From Siphonodentalium dalli (taxonomy: Eukaryota; Mollusca; Scaphopoda; Gadilida; Siphonodentaliidae), in assembly GCA_032622095.1 (NCBI GenBank), contig CP136065.1, positions 114,247,195-114,311,194 of the forward strand: a stretch of 64,000 nucleotides of DNA. Reading direction: 5' to 3'. Numbering within the stretch: position 1 is the first letter of the stretch; every line of letters starts with the position of its first letter. The translations under genes were made by a program, and so were the position numbers. The notes beneath the pieces were generated by a model that did no database searches, was not told where the DNA came from, and was given only the letters and a program-made list of their open reading frames with translations. Of this stretch, positions 23,172 through 34,983 are shown piece by piece.

Positions 23172-23552
23172 AGAGGATTTCTTGTCGGCTAATAATTTAT
23201 TTACTCATACAAATCAACAGATCGTCAGTATTCAATTTCTATAGAGGAGAAATCTGTCGATAATTCCAACTTTTTTTTCATTATTTCTTTACGAATCACG
23301 CAGCGCCTCATTTTAATATTCATTATGACCTGACCTCGATTCTAATACTGAGCGGTGATTGGCTGTTTCTACTAGTGCAGTCATGGAAAGGTCAGGTCAT
23401 AATGAATATTAAAATGAGGCGCTGCGTGATTCGTAAAGAAAAAATGGGAAAAAATTTGGAATTATCGACAGATTTCTCCTCTATAGAAATTGATTACTGA
23501 CGATCTGTTGATTTGTATGAGTAAATAAATTATTAGCCGACAAGAAATCTCT
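23172..23552. mobile_element. foldback MITE with ~165-bp arms
   Basis: GATTTCTTGTCGGCTAATAA at the left and its exact inverse at the right begin nearly perfect arms. The inner arm ends (AATATTCATTATGACCTGAC and GTCAGGTCATAATGAATATT) enclose a ~60-bp loop. No target duplication was identified and it has no coding capacity. Confidence 0.75.
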
Positions 23553-25109
23553 GAGCGCTAGATGTTCAGTTGGTCGTTTGACCGATTTTTAATTATAGTA
23601 AGCCGTGCGGGGGTGAAGTCAGAGGAAGATATCGTCCATTGTATTTTGAGCCGGATCAATCCGAAAATTTACGGTCTTCGGAGACAATATTCGGTGGTTA
23701 AAAATTTATCAAATGCTATGTATATGAAAGGTTCTGATGGGAGTTTGCGGTATTGATTGAAAGATGAATTCTTCGCCGATAAATCCGTGCCTATATCGTT
23801 AGCATTACTGTTATGAATGGGCTAAATTTGATCGATCGCCGAGCGATGGTAAAACGGTGAATTTCTACAGTTACCCTTGTGCTATTTTCCTACCATTAAC
23901 GTGAAGCAGGCGCGTATATAGAAGCGGCGTATATGGGCAGCGCAAAGGGGGGCGGACAGCGGAGCGCGTTACAGGCCCCTGTGTTGTTTTATATTGAATA
24001 AAATCTTCTTGTTGGGTAACATTTTGGATTCGTTGCATCGAGCCTTTTCCCAGCGGACTCATGCAGAGAGACCCTTTCATGAACGAATTCCTTTTGCCTC
24101 CCAGATAGTCTTCTCATTTCTTTGGTATCGAATATGTGATTTATGAAAGTAAAAATGGGTGGTTTTGTTTGATCAAAAATAATAATAACCATGTAGTGCC
24201 AATGAGGGAATATAACAGAATGCCTGCATCCCATGCTGTAAATTTCAGTAAAGTTTCTAGGTTTCCCGAGTAATCTAACCACACCAAGGTTCTAACATGC
24301 TTTATTGAAGGGTTTAAACCTAAAATGACAAAATTGTAAAAATCAGAAAAATATTTGAAATATCCGTTTGCATGTTACACAAGAAAAACTATCCAGACCA
24401 AACACATGTGAATAATAATCCACTCCAAATGAATGAGATATAAAATACCAAACCATGATGCTTAAGTATAGGATGAAAATAGTAAAGCTTTTAAATAAAT
24501 AAATATAAAACTAATTACGACCATATGCTTGTGAAAATGAATGAATGTGAGATGCAGGTGAATAAACGATATGAAGCAAGTTATATGATGATGCCTAGAG
24601 ATGAAATGAAACGATGAAAGGGAAAAATGAAAACGCCCATACGCATGCGACCGGGTCAGATGAAGTGTGAAGACATTAGTAACACAGACAACGTGAATAA
24701 AGATGGGAGATGAAATGAGTGGGAATAATGAAAATGCAAATGGAAGAGAACAAATAATGAAAACAAATAATGATTTAAATGAAATTGCTAATAAATAATT
24801 AAAGATACTAAATAAATTGTCCCGAGCAACAAAAGGAGCACACCTATTTAGAAAATAGCAAAATTGAAAGTATGAACATATAAATTCCAATTGAAATTAT
24901 AAACATTAAACTTACACATTGGCGGGTATGAAAACTGCTAAATTATATATAGATATCAAATTTACAATTAATTAGATATGTCTAAAGCAATATCTTGATC
25001 AAGTCAAATGTTATGAGTCTACAACGAACTCCATGTAAAGTAAAAGTCGATACAAAACGTTGGTCGCAACTATAAGCACCACTATAGAACGTTAACAACA
25101 TTATCACAA
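23553..25109. other. no gene seen; purine-rich stretch
   Basis: 24,530-24,790 is rich in ATGAA/ATGAG on the + strand, which keeps a long frame open on the - strand without any protein motif. No splice-linked exons were recognised. Confidence 0.4.
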
Positions 25110-25445
25110 AGTGATACAGTTGGGCGGGGCACCCACCCATGCCGTCAAATCGGCCGAAATCCTTACCGTTCTCGAAAATGGTCCATACCCCATTTTCACC
25201 CCCCCCCCCCGGGGTGGTACCCCCGGGTGATGTGTGGGAGTCGGGGTGTTTCTATGGTGTATTTGGGGCAGGCCACCCACCCATTCCGTCAAATCGGCCG
25301 AAATCCTTACCGTTCTCGAAAATGGTCCAAACTCCACCCATCACCCCGATCACCCACCCATACATACCGTCAAATCGGCCGAATATTTTTAGAATAAGGT
25401 ATAACGAATAGGGAATAAGTCATGTCATGTCATGTCATGTTCGTC
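25110..25445. repeat. minisatellite with three units, then (GTCAT)n
   Basis: CCACCCATNCCGTCAAATCG followed by GCCGAAATCCTTACCGTTCT occurs at 25,133 and 25,279, with a shortened copy at 25,365. Unit spacing is about 146 bp then 86 bp. TCATG pentamers lie at 25,420-25,440. Confidence 0.75.
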
Positions 25446-26364
25446 TCAAAAACTAAATATGCGAATATGCAGCAAAGAGATAAATTGAAAACGGGCTAAT
25501 AACCAAGCTATATAGTATTGTTACACGGGCATACATTATGTATCAATCAGTGATATGTTTACTGTTTTGTTGAGATATAATTGGGATAGTGAGGTAATCG
25601 TCATGCATTTAGTGAAACCAGAATGCTATATGATACTTACCTCACTGGCATTTTGGCCTACCTCAATAAAGAAGTCCACATAGCCATTAATCCTCAAATT
25701 TAGAAACGTGTGGGTGCTTATACGTGCAGTGTATCGTGAACAAACGGATCTGATAACAAATCAGCCAAATGACACTTTAAAACAGCCCCTATGAATTTAG
25801 CTATCTTGGAAATGCCGTTTCGACGAACTAGATCTGATTGACCATAGTCCAAAACTTATGACTTTAAAAGACAGAATCACTCCCTATCGTTGCCAATGCA
25901 GCGAAATGTTTGGACTGCTGCCATCATGTTCTACCATTCGGATGTCCTAGTTCAAATGTTCACACAGATATATGAATAAACTATAATGATTTGATATATA
26001 GTATAAAAGCAACCCACTTCGTAACATTCGTAAATTTGATGGTTCCAATGATAACATGCACAGCAGACCACACGGTTAATATAAAACAATTGAATGGTAA
26101 ATTGTTTGTTCTCATTTGTGCAACGTATTTTCAATAAGAATAGAAATGATGTACACTTCCATTCATTTCAGACGTTGAAAGTACATACCAAACCATTTAT
26201 TAAATTCAAATCCGGTCCATTTGCGTGGTAATTTGGTTGAATTATATTCAGTTCAATTGTAAATACACCCAAATAAGTTGGTGATTGACTATATAATGTG
26301 GCCATTGATGTGTAGCCCACATCACTGGTTAACTGCGTTAAACAAGTGTGCGTTTTGACACACA
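25446..26364. other. no gene seen; relative of the 17.3 kb palindrome arm
   Basis: 25,585-25,690 carries TGAGGTAA and TTACCTCAC with AAGTCCACAT, a decayed version of the 17,313 palindrome. Nothing else was recognised. Confidence 0.4.
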
Positions 26365-26507
26365 CGAGCTATCAGCTTGTTTGAAAAATAGTGTAGTCTA
26401 TGCTCGTAGCTGCCAAAATACTATGTAATACGTCATATCCTATTTGATTGCCTTTTTTCCTCGTTTCTCGTTGTGTTTTCTTCGTCTCCGTCATTATTTC
26501 GTGCTAT
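26365..26507 (+). repeat. dispersed repeat family X, copy 2, abutting the Polinton
   Basis: AGCTTGTTTGAAAAATA, ATGCTCGTAGCTGCCAAAAT and CATATCCTA match 49,635-49,745. The Polinton target site lies at the inner edge of this copy. Confidence 0.55.
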
Positions 26508-26513
26508 TATATA
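26508..26513. repeat. left 6-bp target-site duplication of the Polinton
   Basis: TATATA immediately before the element's 5'-AG terminus; identical to 49,179-49,184. Polintons characteristically make 6-bp duplications. Confidence 0.85.
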
Positions 26514-26843
26514 AGCAGCATAGTAGTAGGTTTAGGGGTATATTAACATATGTCAATCAACTGTACCACGTGATATTAGGCCACGCCCGCTACGTTGACA
26601 TCTGAACCCGGAAGTGACCTCTGAACCCGGAAATAAATATTTGAACCGGGAAGTGACCTTAGAACCCGGAAATCACATTTGAACCCGGAAGTGACTGCTG
26701 AACCTTGAAGTACCATGTTTAACCCGGAACTTACCTTTGACCGGGAAGTGACCTTTGTACGGGATCAACCAAACTGGAGAGCTATGAACCTGTTTGGGTA
26801 TTATACCACACCCACTATGGACATGTCAATACATGTACAAGTC
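26514..26843 (+). repeat. Polinton left terminal inverted repeat
   Basis: The reverse complement of 48,895-49,178 matches 26,514-26,804. The continuation (TATTATACCACACCCACTAT, GGACATGTCAATA) matches the reverse complement of 46,198-46,237, on the far side of a later insertion. Total TIR length is about 330 bp. Confidence 0.85.
26605..26765 (+). repeat. GAACCCGGAAGTGACCT minisatellite inside the TIR
   Basis: About eight imperfect ~20-bp units, each with a CCCGGAA or CCGGGAA core and often GTGACCT. The mirror copy lies at 48,938-49,098. ACCCGGAAGTG resembles the consensus of ETS-family factors; that role is inference. Confidence 0.75.
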
Positions 26844-27334
26844 ATCTGTGATGGTATATGTATAAATAAACAGGTATACCATGTACACAGACCATTCAGA
26901 GGTATAATTATTATTTATAGGCACCACTATGTACACGTCAATACATTTGCTAGTCGCCTGTGATGTAATATATATATATATATAGCTATATATATATATA
27001 TATATATATATGTTCGGAAGGGGTAATACACTGACACAGAGGGAATGCGTTCAATTTGCGTGTAGGTATGAGCTAATGTGTTTAGAGGAATACATATCCC
27101 ACTGGAATGAACAATTCTTCCACTTCTTGGCTCGACAATGAATTCTGACCCGAATTGGTTCAATCCACATGCATAATTCTTATTTATAGGCACACTTACT
27201 GATACAAAGTCATGTATTTAAATAAATTGTGATGACACATGTACAAGTCATGCCAAAAGAGCACAGGTACCCCTTGATAGGTGTGAAAACATATATGGTT
27301 TCTAGTCCATGTATATATCATGCACTATATATCT
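26844..27334. repeat. subterminal repeats with (TA)n
   Basis: Diverged units with TTATTTATAGGCACNACT and GTCAATACAT occur near 26,820, 26,915 and 27,180. A TA run interrupted once by GC lies at about 26,967-27,010 and is self-complementary. Confidence 0.5.
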
Positions 27335-27790
27335 GTAAATGTGGCTCCATTCAACACAAGACGAAATGCTTATCTATAACCACGGCTTTACCGACAAAGG
27401 TATACCTTATCTTTTTGGGGATAGCCTATGCATATAACGTGTATTCTTTTCAAACCATGTTAAACCTAACTAAATATACCTTGAGTTCTTATCAATATCA
27501 TGCCTATATGTACATGTGTCTCCATTCAACAGAAGACGAAATGCTAATCTATAACCACAGCTTTACCTACAACGCCAGACCTTATCTTTAGGGGATAGCC
27601 CATGTATATAACGTGTATTCTTATCAAACCATGTTAAACCTAACTAAGTATAGCCTGAGTCCTTATCAATATCGTGACTATATGTAATGTGGTTTTGTTC
27701 AACACAAGACAAAAAATGCGTATCTATAACCATGGCTTGACCTACAACGACATACTTTATCTGTAGGGGGTAGGAAAAGCCTATGTGTCA
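27335..27790 (+). repeat. ~175-bp subterminal tandem repeat, 2.6 units
   Basis: Unit starts near 27,339, 27,515 and 27,689, each with TCAACA(C/G)AAGAC, ATCTATAACCA and TTATCTNTNGGGG. The first two are about 85% identical by eye. Tandem repeats near the ends are common in Polintons. The frame open through 27,229-27,591 is a by-product. Confidence 0.75.
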
Positions 27791-29473
27791 AATCTGTGTC
27801 AGCGCAGTCATGGGAAAAAATAACATATGTCATGTCAAATGAATTATAAAGATCATAAGCTTGGCGAACACTTTTACAATCAATCTATTTGAGATTGCAG
27901 GAAAATACAACGGTACAACCAGAAGAGGAACAAAAAAAATGGAGATAAGTCTTACATTTATATTCTATTTATGTGGTGCGACAGCAGTGATATCACTTCG
28001 CCAATTCTCATATTTCCAAACAGTAATTTAAATATACCTACATATTTTCAAAAATATCGATGTGTTGGTATCTCACGACACACATATATTTACAGATGGC
28101 CACTTCAGGCAGCCAAGGAACCCAGCCATCAACTAGCCAGGTGAATAACCAACCACCCTATGCAATAACACTCAGGGAGACGAAGCAATTCCATAAAAAT
28201 GTAGCAACTGAACAAATTTATGATATCAAATTCAATAGTGAATTGGCTGGTACTAAATTGTCAGAATTAGACTCTCAACTTACAAATATGTTTGAAGACC
28301 TATTAACGGAAGCCAGAGGCGACTTGCTCGACACAGATTGGGGCAGAGTAGTCATACACACCGACCACCTGGAAAACCCTATAGTGCAAGAACTTACAAA
28401 ATGGAGGGAACTGAAGCCACAGCTAGTAATGGTAAAGTGGCCAACGTACTACAATCCCACCAGTCCTTGTCAATAGACCAATCATTCAGGATAACTATAG
28501 GATCGATCAGGCTACCAAGAGGGTCTGGGGCACGAGGAATACCTATTGATAGTCAAGAATCTATTCTAAATAACAAATCAATGGTGAGCATACGAAATAA
28601 TGACAATTGTTACCTGGCAAAGGCTATTGTTATTGCTGTCGCCAAGATATCACAGTCAACAGAAAATCTCATGCAGATGTATACATGTATGTCGCGAGCT
28701 GATATATTCCTTAAATATGGAAAAGTGTCGCCATCATACTACAAAGATTTAACAAAAAAACATAGAAAGTACCAACATAATGTGTCAGAGAGAGTAATGC
28801 GACAACTGAGCATACCAACAAACAGACCAGGCGACCTGACAGATATCCAAAATATGAGAAGCTCTTCAAAATAAATGTGATCCTCATTAGTTCAGCGACA
28901 GGTAACACAGTAACCAGAAGTTACAACCAATTCGATAGGAATATCTACCTTTATAATCAAGACCAAAAACATTTCACACCAATAGTATCTGTGACAGGAT
29001 TCTACGGTCGTGTTTATTGGTGTCACTCCTGTTTGAAAGCATTCGACAGTAAAGCACGTCACAGCTGTGAGCTATACTACATAGCATGCAAGACCAAAGA
29101 TTGTCGTGAAGAAACTCTGATGTCATGTATTCAGTGCCATATGACAACAAGAAGTCGCCACAAAACAACACCCAAGAATGGTATTTCTCAATGCAACACC
29201 TATTGTAAATGTACTGTGTACAAGTAGGTTATCAACATCTCTAAACGGGATATGCTTACATTACCTCACCAATGCGGAGAGTGGAAATGCGGATCTTGCG
29301 ATACTATTGTGCTAGGACATCATCTTTGCTACATAAGGGCATGTGAACCGGATATCAAGGATCACAAAATAATCTACTTCTCAGTCAGAAATCCATGAAT
29401 GTGATGATGGCTACTTGGCAGGACCACCATGCACGACATGTACCGACCAGGAACGATGCAGCGTTTGTCGGAG

Positions 29474-29904
29474 GTGTGTATGCAATATTTTGTCAATCTA
29501 ACTTTGCAATATATGCTAATATTTTGGCACAAAAACAATCTCAGATTTAGGTGTAAATTATATTATCAACTTTAAACCTGGTATTCACAACAACAACAAA
29601 AAAGCACAAAACTATAATGTTTGTAATATCAGAATGATCTCTATTGCATGCCATGTGTGTGTGTGTGTGTGATGGTCTGTGTGGGGTGTGAGGGTGGGTG
29701 TGCGTGTGTGCAGTACAATCTAATTTTGCAATATATATCCAAACACACGTGAACAATATTTCATACACCACCAAGAACCATTTTAGCTTGAGGTGTAAAT
29801 CATATTATCCACTTAAATGCTGGTATTCACAGCAACAACAACAAACAAAAAACAATTGCAAATGTGGGCAGTAAATTATAATGTTTGTAATTATTGCCTT
29901 TCAG
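29474..29904 (+). other. polB intron 1
   Basis: Donor G|GTGTGT and acceptor TTTCAG|GTG. Joining the flanks keeps the frame through the Cys-rich region (CRRCVHC). It contains a (GT)n tract near 29,657-29,675. Confidence 0.7.
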
Positions 29905-30961
29905 GTGTGTGCACTGCAAATTCCCCCACTGTGGCCTAAATAGACACTCTGCTAATTTGGTTGTCGCACAATCTGTGTGCAATGAATGTGAAGACCAACA
30001 TGTGGATAAAAATGCGAAATGTAGCAACTGCGGATCGAGATGTCGGAAATGTGACAAGAGGGGAAAAGGTGGTTACTTCAAAACAACGCCATGCAAGGGC
30101 ACCTGCTGCAAGAGGCAGTTTATAGCCAGGGGTCCGAACACCTTACATGACTTTGGAATGTGGTTGTTCACCGATGCGCACAAGGGCTTCACAATTGTCT
30201 CGCATAATGGCAAGAGTTATGACAACATCTTGCTACTCGAATACCAAGTCTTCCCGGGAATTCGGCAATCTAGAATAATATACTCAGGGTCTAAAATAAT
30301 GTATCTAACATCACACCACGGTATCAGGGTCATCGACAGCTACAACTTTTTGACTATGCGCCTAGCAGCACTACCTAAAGTGTTTGCGTTGGAGGATTTA
30401 CAGAAAGGTTTTTTCTGCCATTTTTTCAATACTAGAGAAAACCAAGACTACATAGGTCCATACCAGACAAGGCGTACTATGGTGCAGATTCCATGTGCCC
30501 CGCCGACAGAGAAATATTTCTTACATGGCACCATGAAAGGAGTGTTGAAACCTTCGACTTCGAGAAACAGATTCTTGCATACGCTCTCAACGACGTGAAT
30601 ATACTGCGTGAAGCTTGCCAGAGGTTCATAAAATTATTTATGGCTGTGACGGAAAATGCTGTGGACCCTTTTAAGTCAGTAACCATCTCATCAGCCTGCA
30701 TGTTCGCGTATAAGACATTGTTCCTAGAAGAAACATACTCTGTCAGCCTCAAGAAACCTGACGACACAGATGTCAATAATGTGACCATAAAGAGGCTGAA
30801 TGGCGAATCCCGTATCTTGTATAATGGCGAATGGATGGACCAGACTGCAATTCTGCAGGCTGGTATTCGTGTAATTGACGAGAAGTTCATCAGCACTCCT
30901 ATCGCAAAAGTTCCCTCCGATTCCTACAGGGGCGTCGATCAGTACTCGTGTCCATACAATG

Positions 30962-30966
30962 GTTGT
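30962..30966. repeat. left 5-bp target duplication of the gypsy element
   Basis: GTTGT, repeated at 35,166-35,170. The polymerase reading frame resumes immediately after the right copy (WIAHTTGKYIEHALN), confirming the boundary. Five-base duplications fit Ty3/gypsy integrases. Confidence 0.75.
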
Positions 30967-31130
30967 TTTGATGTTTGTTTAATTGAATCGGGCTGCCATT
31001 TCATGCAACACACATAATCAATACACGTGGTTCCAAATACCGATTTTATTCAATCGCAAGTACAAAACAGAACACCACGTTAAAACGCGGAATCTAAGGT
31101 GATTCCGCAAAACGGACCGACATACACCAC
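30967..31130 (-). repeat. 3' LTR of the gypsy element
   Basis: Nearly identical to 35,001-35,165; read on the - strand both start GTGGTGTATGTCGG. Shared blocks include TTTGTTTAATTGAATCGGGC and AACACCACGTTAAAACGCGG (+ strand). Confidence 0.9.
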
Positions 31131-31141
31131 TTTCCCCTCCT
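31131..31141 (-). other. polypurine tract of the gypsy element
   Basis: On the - strand AGGAGGGGAAA directly precedes the 3' LTR, the usual site for plus-strand priming. Confidence 0.75.
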
Positions 31142-31249
31142 AAACAAAACAATGTCCCTTTAACAAGTCCTACAAGTCTAACTTCTGAACAGGTTTCCGT
31201 GTTCTACCTGAACGAAGTACTTGAACAGGCTCGGTGTCGTTTGTCGCGT

Positions 31250-32364
31250 TTACTTGATCGTCCGCAATGGGAGTAAAGTCTCAAAGTCTAGAGTAGGCCC
31301 GGTGTCTGGCAAGATAATTTCAGAGTCAACTACATGGGTAATCGGAGTAGCATTGTCCACCTCTCTGATCCTCAACTGATCGATATGCCTTCGACATGTT
31401 GTACCGTCAATGTTAATCAAATAATGACGTGAACCTTCGGTACTCTCAATTGTCCCTGAAATCCATTTCTCGGAACTGGAGTTGTACGTTCGAACACAAA
31501 CAGTCTGACCAACATCAAATGAACGGGTTTCAATATTGGTATCGGTTCGTTCGAATTGTTTATCAATTACCGAGTTCCTCTCATCTGGTCTGATCAAGTC
31601 TAATCGTGTTCTCATTTCCCGACCAAAGAACAATTTGGCTGGGGTCTCACGGGTGGTGCAATGCGGCGTCGATCGATAATGTAGTAGAAAGTTATCGATT
31701 TTCCTTTGAACTGTACCCTTCTCCCACAAAGAGGATTTCATCGCCCCTTTGAACGATTGGACACATCTTTCGGCCAGTCCATTCGTAGCCGGATGATACG
31801 GAGCCGAACGGATATGCTTCACTCCATTCATCTGTAGAAATGTTTGAAACACCTTCGACATGAACACCTGTGCGTTGTCAGACACGACTTGTGGAACAAC
31901 ACCATATCCTGCAAACATATTGCGCAACTCATTTATGGTTGCACTGGACGTAGTGGATGACATCGGCACGATTTCACACCACTTTGAATAGGCGTCGACA
32001 ACGATCAAGAACATCTTGTCAAGAAACGGACCCGCGAAATCGATGTGAATTCTCTCCCATGCTGAAGCAGGATACGCCCACAGGTGCTACGGAGCATACG
32101 CTTCCACTTTTGACACACACTGCATGATCGAGCTAAATGCTCGATGTCGTGGTCAATCCCTGGCCACCACACGAAACTGCGTGCTACCGATTTAATTTTA
32201 ACCACGCCTTGATGACCAGAATGCAGCTCCTCTAATATCGAAGACTGCAACTTCTTCGGAATTATTACGCGCATTCCCCACAGAATACATCCTTGATGAA
32301 TTGTAAGCTCATATCTACGGTTGTAGAATGGCTTTAACGAACTTTCAATATCGTTGTCATTCAA
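31250..32364 (-). pseudogene. gypsy integrase region of pol, frameshifted
   Basis: The upper part (32,364-32,005) has the HHCC zinc-binding region (LHSGHQG ... CSVCQKW) with VWWPGIDHDIEHLA. The core continues in another frame (32,014-31,250) with VVDAYSKW, VVSDNAQVF (usual SDNGxxF with Gly changed to Ala), HPATNGLAERCVQ and a C-terminal domain ending in IDQLRIREV. The break lies near 32,020-32,095, so the first catalytic Asp segment is out of frame. Integration of the cDNA was its role. Confidence 0.88.
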
Positions 32365-34159
32365 GAATCAACGACCATCTCTGCATCCTGGCAGCAGCAA
32401 GAACGGAAATCGGCTTCTTTGTACCGAATAATGTGGTTAGCGGTCGATTGTCTGTAATCAACGTGAATTTCCTGCCGTAGATGTACTGGTGGAAACGCTT
32501 TACCCCGAATATTATACCCAACGCTCCGCGGTCTATTTGGGCATAATTTTGTTCGGTAGTCGTCAGGGTACGCGACGCAAATGCAATCGGGTTGTCGCTA
32601 CCATCACGCATCTTGTGAGATAGCACACATCCTAGTCCGTAGGGACTCGCGTCACACGCTAGACGTAATTCGAGGTCCGGGTAGTAATGAGTTAGCACCA
32701 CCGGACTTGCCATCAGTTCCTTGGAACGGTTGAATGCGCGTCGACACGAGTTTGTCCATCTCCAACGCGTTTTGCTCTGTAACAGTTCATTCAACAGGTG
32801 AATCTGAGATGAAATGTTCGATACAAACTTAGCGTAGTAGTTTAGTAATCCTAAATAGGATTTCAGTTCAGATAAATTCTTTGGTTCCGGCGCGCTAAGA
32901 ATTGCTTCGACTTTCTCGACAGATTTGTGTAAACCGTCCTTGTCTAGAACATGACCAAGGTAGTTTACGGAGTCGGCAAAGAAATCGCATTTCTTGCTCT
33001 TCACGCGAATGTCGTATTCATCCAGTTTCTGTAACACCGCTTTCAAATTTTGCAAATGTTCAACATCAATCGATCCTGTTATCAGAATGTCATCGATATG
33101 ACACAATACCTTCGGAATTCCGCTTAAGATTTGGTCCATCGCCGCTTGGAACAAACTCGGTGGGCTCGAAATACCGTAGGCTACTCTGGTATATTGATAT
33201 AAACCCAGAGGAGTGTTTATCGTTAAGTATTTCCGAGAGCTTTCATGAACTAACATCTGTTGATACGCATGGGCAAGGTCAATTTTCGTAAACTTCTGCC
33301 CTCCGGCAAGCTTTGTGAACATATCTTCAACTCGGTGTAGAGGATACTGGTCTACGTTTAAAACTGTAGCGCGAAAATCGCAACAGATTCTGATTGACGA
33401 ATCCGCTTTCACGAATGGAACAATCAGTGTAGCCCAATCGCTATGTTTGACCTTCTGAATAACACCAAGATTTTCCATTCGCAACAGTTCGGCATTTACG
33501 CGGTCTTGAATCGCGTATGGTATTGGTCGCGCTTTCATGCATTTCGGAGTCGCGTCCTCCTTGACGGAAAATTTTGCTGTGATGCCTTTCATCGCACCGA
33601 GAGTATCTGAAAATACCCTGGTATGTTGTTTGAGCAGGTTTTCAACTTGTGCTGATGCGCTGACATTTGTATCGTCAAGTGCACACAGTCTCGACCAGTC
33701 TAATTTAATCGCATGTAACCAATCGCGTCCGAATAGCGGTCTTCCTCCACCTTCAACAACATATAACTTCAGAATGTTAGTCTGATCGTTACATTTAACG
33801 GTCACGTTGAACATTCCAAGCGGTTTGACAACTTCGCCGGTGTACGTTTTCATCCGAATTGTTGAATTCTCCAGCATAATATCTTGAAAGTGTTCATTGT
33901 AGGTTTCATCTGATATGACGGACAGATTCGATCCAGTGTCAAGCTCCATTATGATCGGTATGTCGTTCAATTCTGCATCAATCCACATTATATCAGATTT
34001 TGTGTCTAATGCGAATAAATTTGCGAATGATTCCGATAAATCATCCTCGACATCCATGTTGTAAACTTGTAAACTTCCGCGAAAACTTATTGTAGGTATC
34101 ATTTCGACGGCGTTGTTTTGGTTGGTTCGGTGCCCCTGTAGATTTATTCGCAGCCCCAC
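32357..34159 (-). CDS. pol: gypsy pol: protease, reverse transcriptase, RNase H
   Basis: A 600-residue frame overlapping the gag end by about 119 bases. The aspartic protease is at ELDTGSNLSVIS (aa ~73-84). Reverse transcriptase runs from about aa 200, with CCDFRATVLNVDQYPLHRVE and KIDLAHAYQQM, and the catalytic box reads HIDDILI instead of the usual Y-x-DD. RNase H starts near LACDASPYGLG and includes TDNRPL. It stops just after RWSLILE, where homologues continue into a connection region before the integrase; about 100 or more residues appear deleted at this point. Confidence 0.9.
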   Translation of the reverse strand: MGLRINLQGHRTNQNNAVEMIPTISFRGSLQVYNMDVEDDLSESFANLFALDTKSDIMWIDAELNDIPIIMELDTGSNLSVISDETYNEHFQDIMLENSTIRMKTYTGEVVKPLGMFNVTVKCNDQTNILKLYVVEGGGRPLFGRDWLHAIKLDWSRLCALDDTNVSASAQVENLLKQHTRVFSDTLGAMKGITAKFSVKEDATPKCMKARPIPYAIQDRVNAELLRMENLGVIQKVKHSDWATLIVPFVKADSSIRICCDFRATVLNVDQYPLHRVEDMFTKLAGGQKFTKIDLAHAYQQMLVHESSRKYLTINTPLGLYQYTRVAYGISSPPSLFQAAMDQILSGIPKVLCHIDDILITGSIDVEHLQNLKAVLQKLDEYDIRVKSKKCDFFADSVNYLGHVLDKDGLHKSVEKVEAILSAPEPKNLSELKSYLGLLNYYAKFVSNISSQIHLLNELLQSKTRWRWTNSCRRAFNRSKELMASPVVLTHYYPDLELRLACDASPYGLGCVLSHKMRDGSDNPIAFASRTLTTTEQNYAQIDRGALGIIFGVKRFHQYIYGRKFTLITDNRPLTTLFGTKKPISVLAAARMQRWSLILE

Positions 34160-34904
34160 ATACCGAAACTAGATGCCCAATTTTTCGACATCCCGTACAG
34201 GTGGATTTCTTGTGTATACATTTGTCCGCTAGATGGGAACCCGATCCACACCTGTAGCAGTAGCGTTTCACGAAGGGTTGCACATGCTGCTGTTTCGCTT
34301 GGTTGTATTTCGAAAATTTGTAGATCTCTTTCGATGAATTCTGATGCGCATTTGGGACCTGCGTAAGTTCAGCACTATCTTTCGCGGCCAATTCCATCGC
34401 GGTTGCAATCATTAACGCGCGATAAAGCATCAAATCAGCTTCTGCGAGAAGTCTGCGCTGGACTGTTGAATTCAGCATCCCGACAACTAGTTGATCACGT
34501 AAGCGTTCATTTAGCGTATCTCCGAATTTACAGTCTTTCGCTAATGCACGTAAATCGGCTACGTATTTGGAAACTGATTCTCCGGGGACCTGTATTCTTT
34601 TGTGGAACCGAAATCTTTCAGCAATAATAATTGGCTTAGGCTTGTAGTGTGCCTTCAGTGTAGTAATTAGTTGCAGCAATGTCTTATCTTGTGGCTTACT
34701 GGGGCTTATCAACGTTTTTATGAGAATGAATGTCGGACCCCCAATCATTGATAAAAAGGCCGGCACTTGACGGTCATCTTCAATGTCATTTGCCGCAAAG
34801 TACAGTTCGACACGTTCTGCATATGATTCAAAGTCATCTCCCTCTTGGTATGGTCCTACGTGGCCATGATGCAAAAGTTCGAATATTGTGTTTCCTAATT
34901 TCAA
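34041..34904 (-). CDS. gag: gypsy Gag polyprotein
   Basis: A 287-residue frame beginning MKLGNTIFELLHHG, with the retroelement capsid-like region (aa ~20-180; FHKRIQVPGESVSKYVADLR) and two zinc knuckles, CYRCGSGSHLADKC and CTGCRKIGHLVSVC (aa ~219-251). It would form the particle and bind RNA. The downstream pol frame overlaps it, implying frameshifting or a spliced/alternative start for Pol. Confidence 0.9.
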   Translation of the reverse strand: MKLGNTIFELLHHGHVGPYQEGDDFESYAERVELYFAANDIEDDRQVPAFLSMIGGPTFILIKTLISPSKPQDKTLLQLITTLKAHYKPKPIIIAERFRFHKRIQVPGESVSKYVADLRALAKDCKFGDTLNERLRDQLVVGMLNSTVQRRLLAEADLMLYRALMIATAMELAAKDSAELTQVPNAHQNSSKEIYKFSKYNQAKQQHVQPFVKRYCYRCGSGSHLADKCIHKKSTCTGCRKIGHLVSVCGAANKSTGAPNQPKQRRRNDTYNKFSRKFTSLQHGCRG

Positions 34905-34983
34905 GGGTGTAGGTTTACAAACACAATTTATAGGGAACTTGGACTTGTTTCATTGGATTTTTTTTTATTGTGAGTTTGTATAT

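Noticed and set aside
24462-24890. 142-codon - strand frame rich in Phe/His/Ser
   Set aside because: It arises from ATGAA-rich + strand sequence; no domain and no start or splice context.
26508-26513. Idea that the TATATA duplication is chance, since TA-rich tracts are common
   Set aside because: TIRs align exactly to the AG/CT termini next to it on both sides, so chance is unlikely, though the TA-rich motif lowers its information.
27229-27591. 120-codon + strand frame
   Set aside because: Translation of the 175-bp tandem repeat; no domain and repeat-driven.
32902-33291. 129-codon + strand frame opposite gypsy pol
   Set aside because: Antisense shadow of the reverse transcriptase frame.
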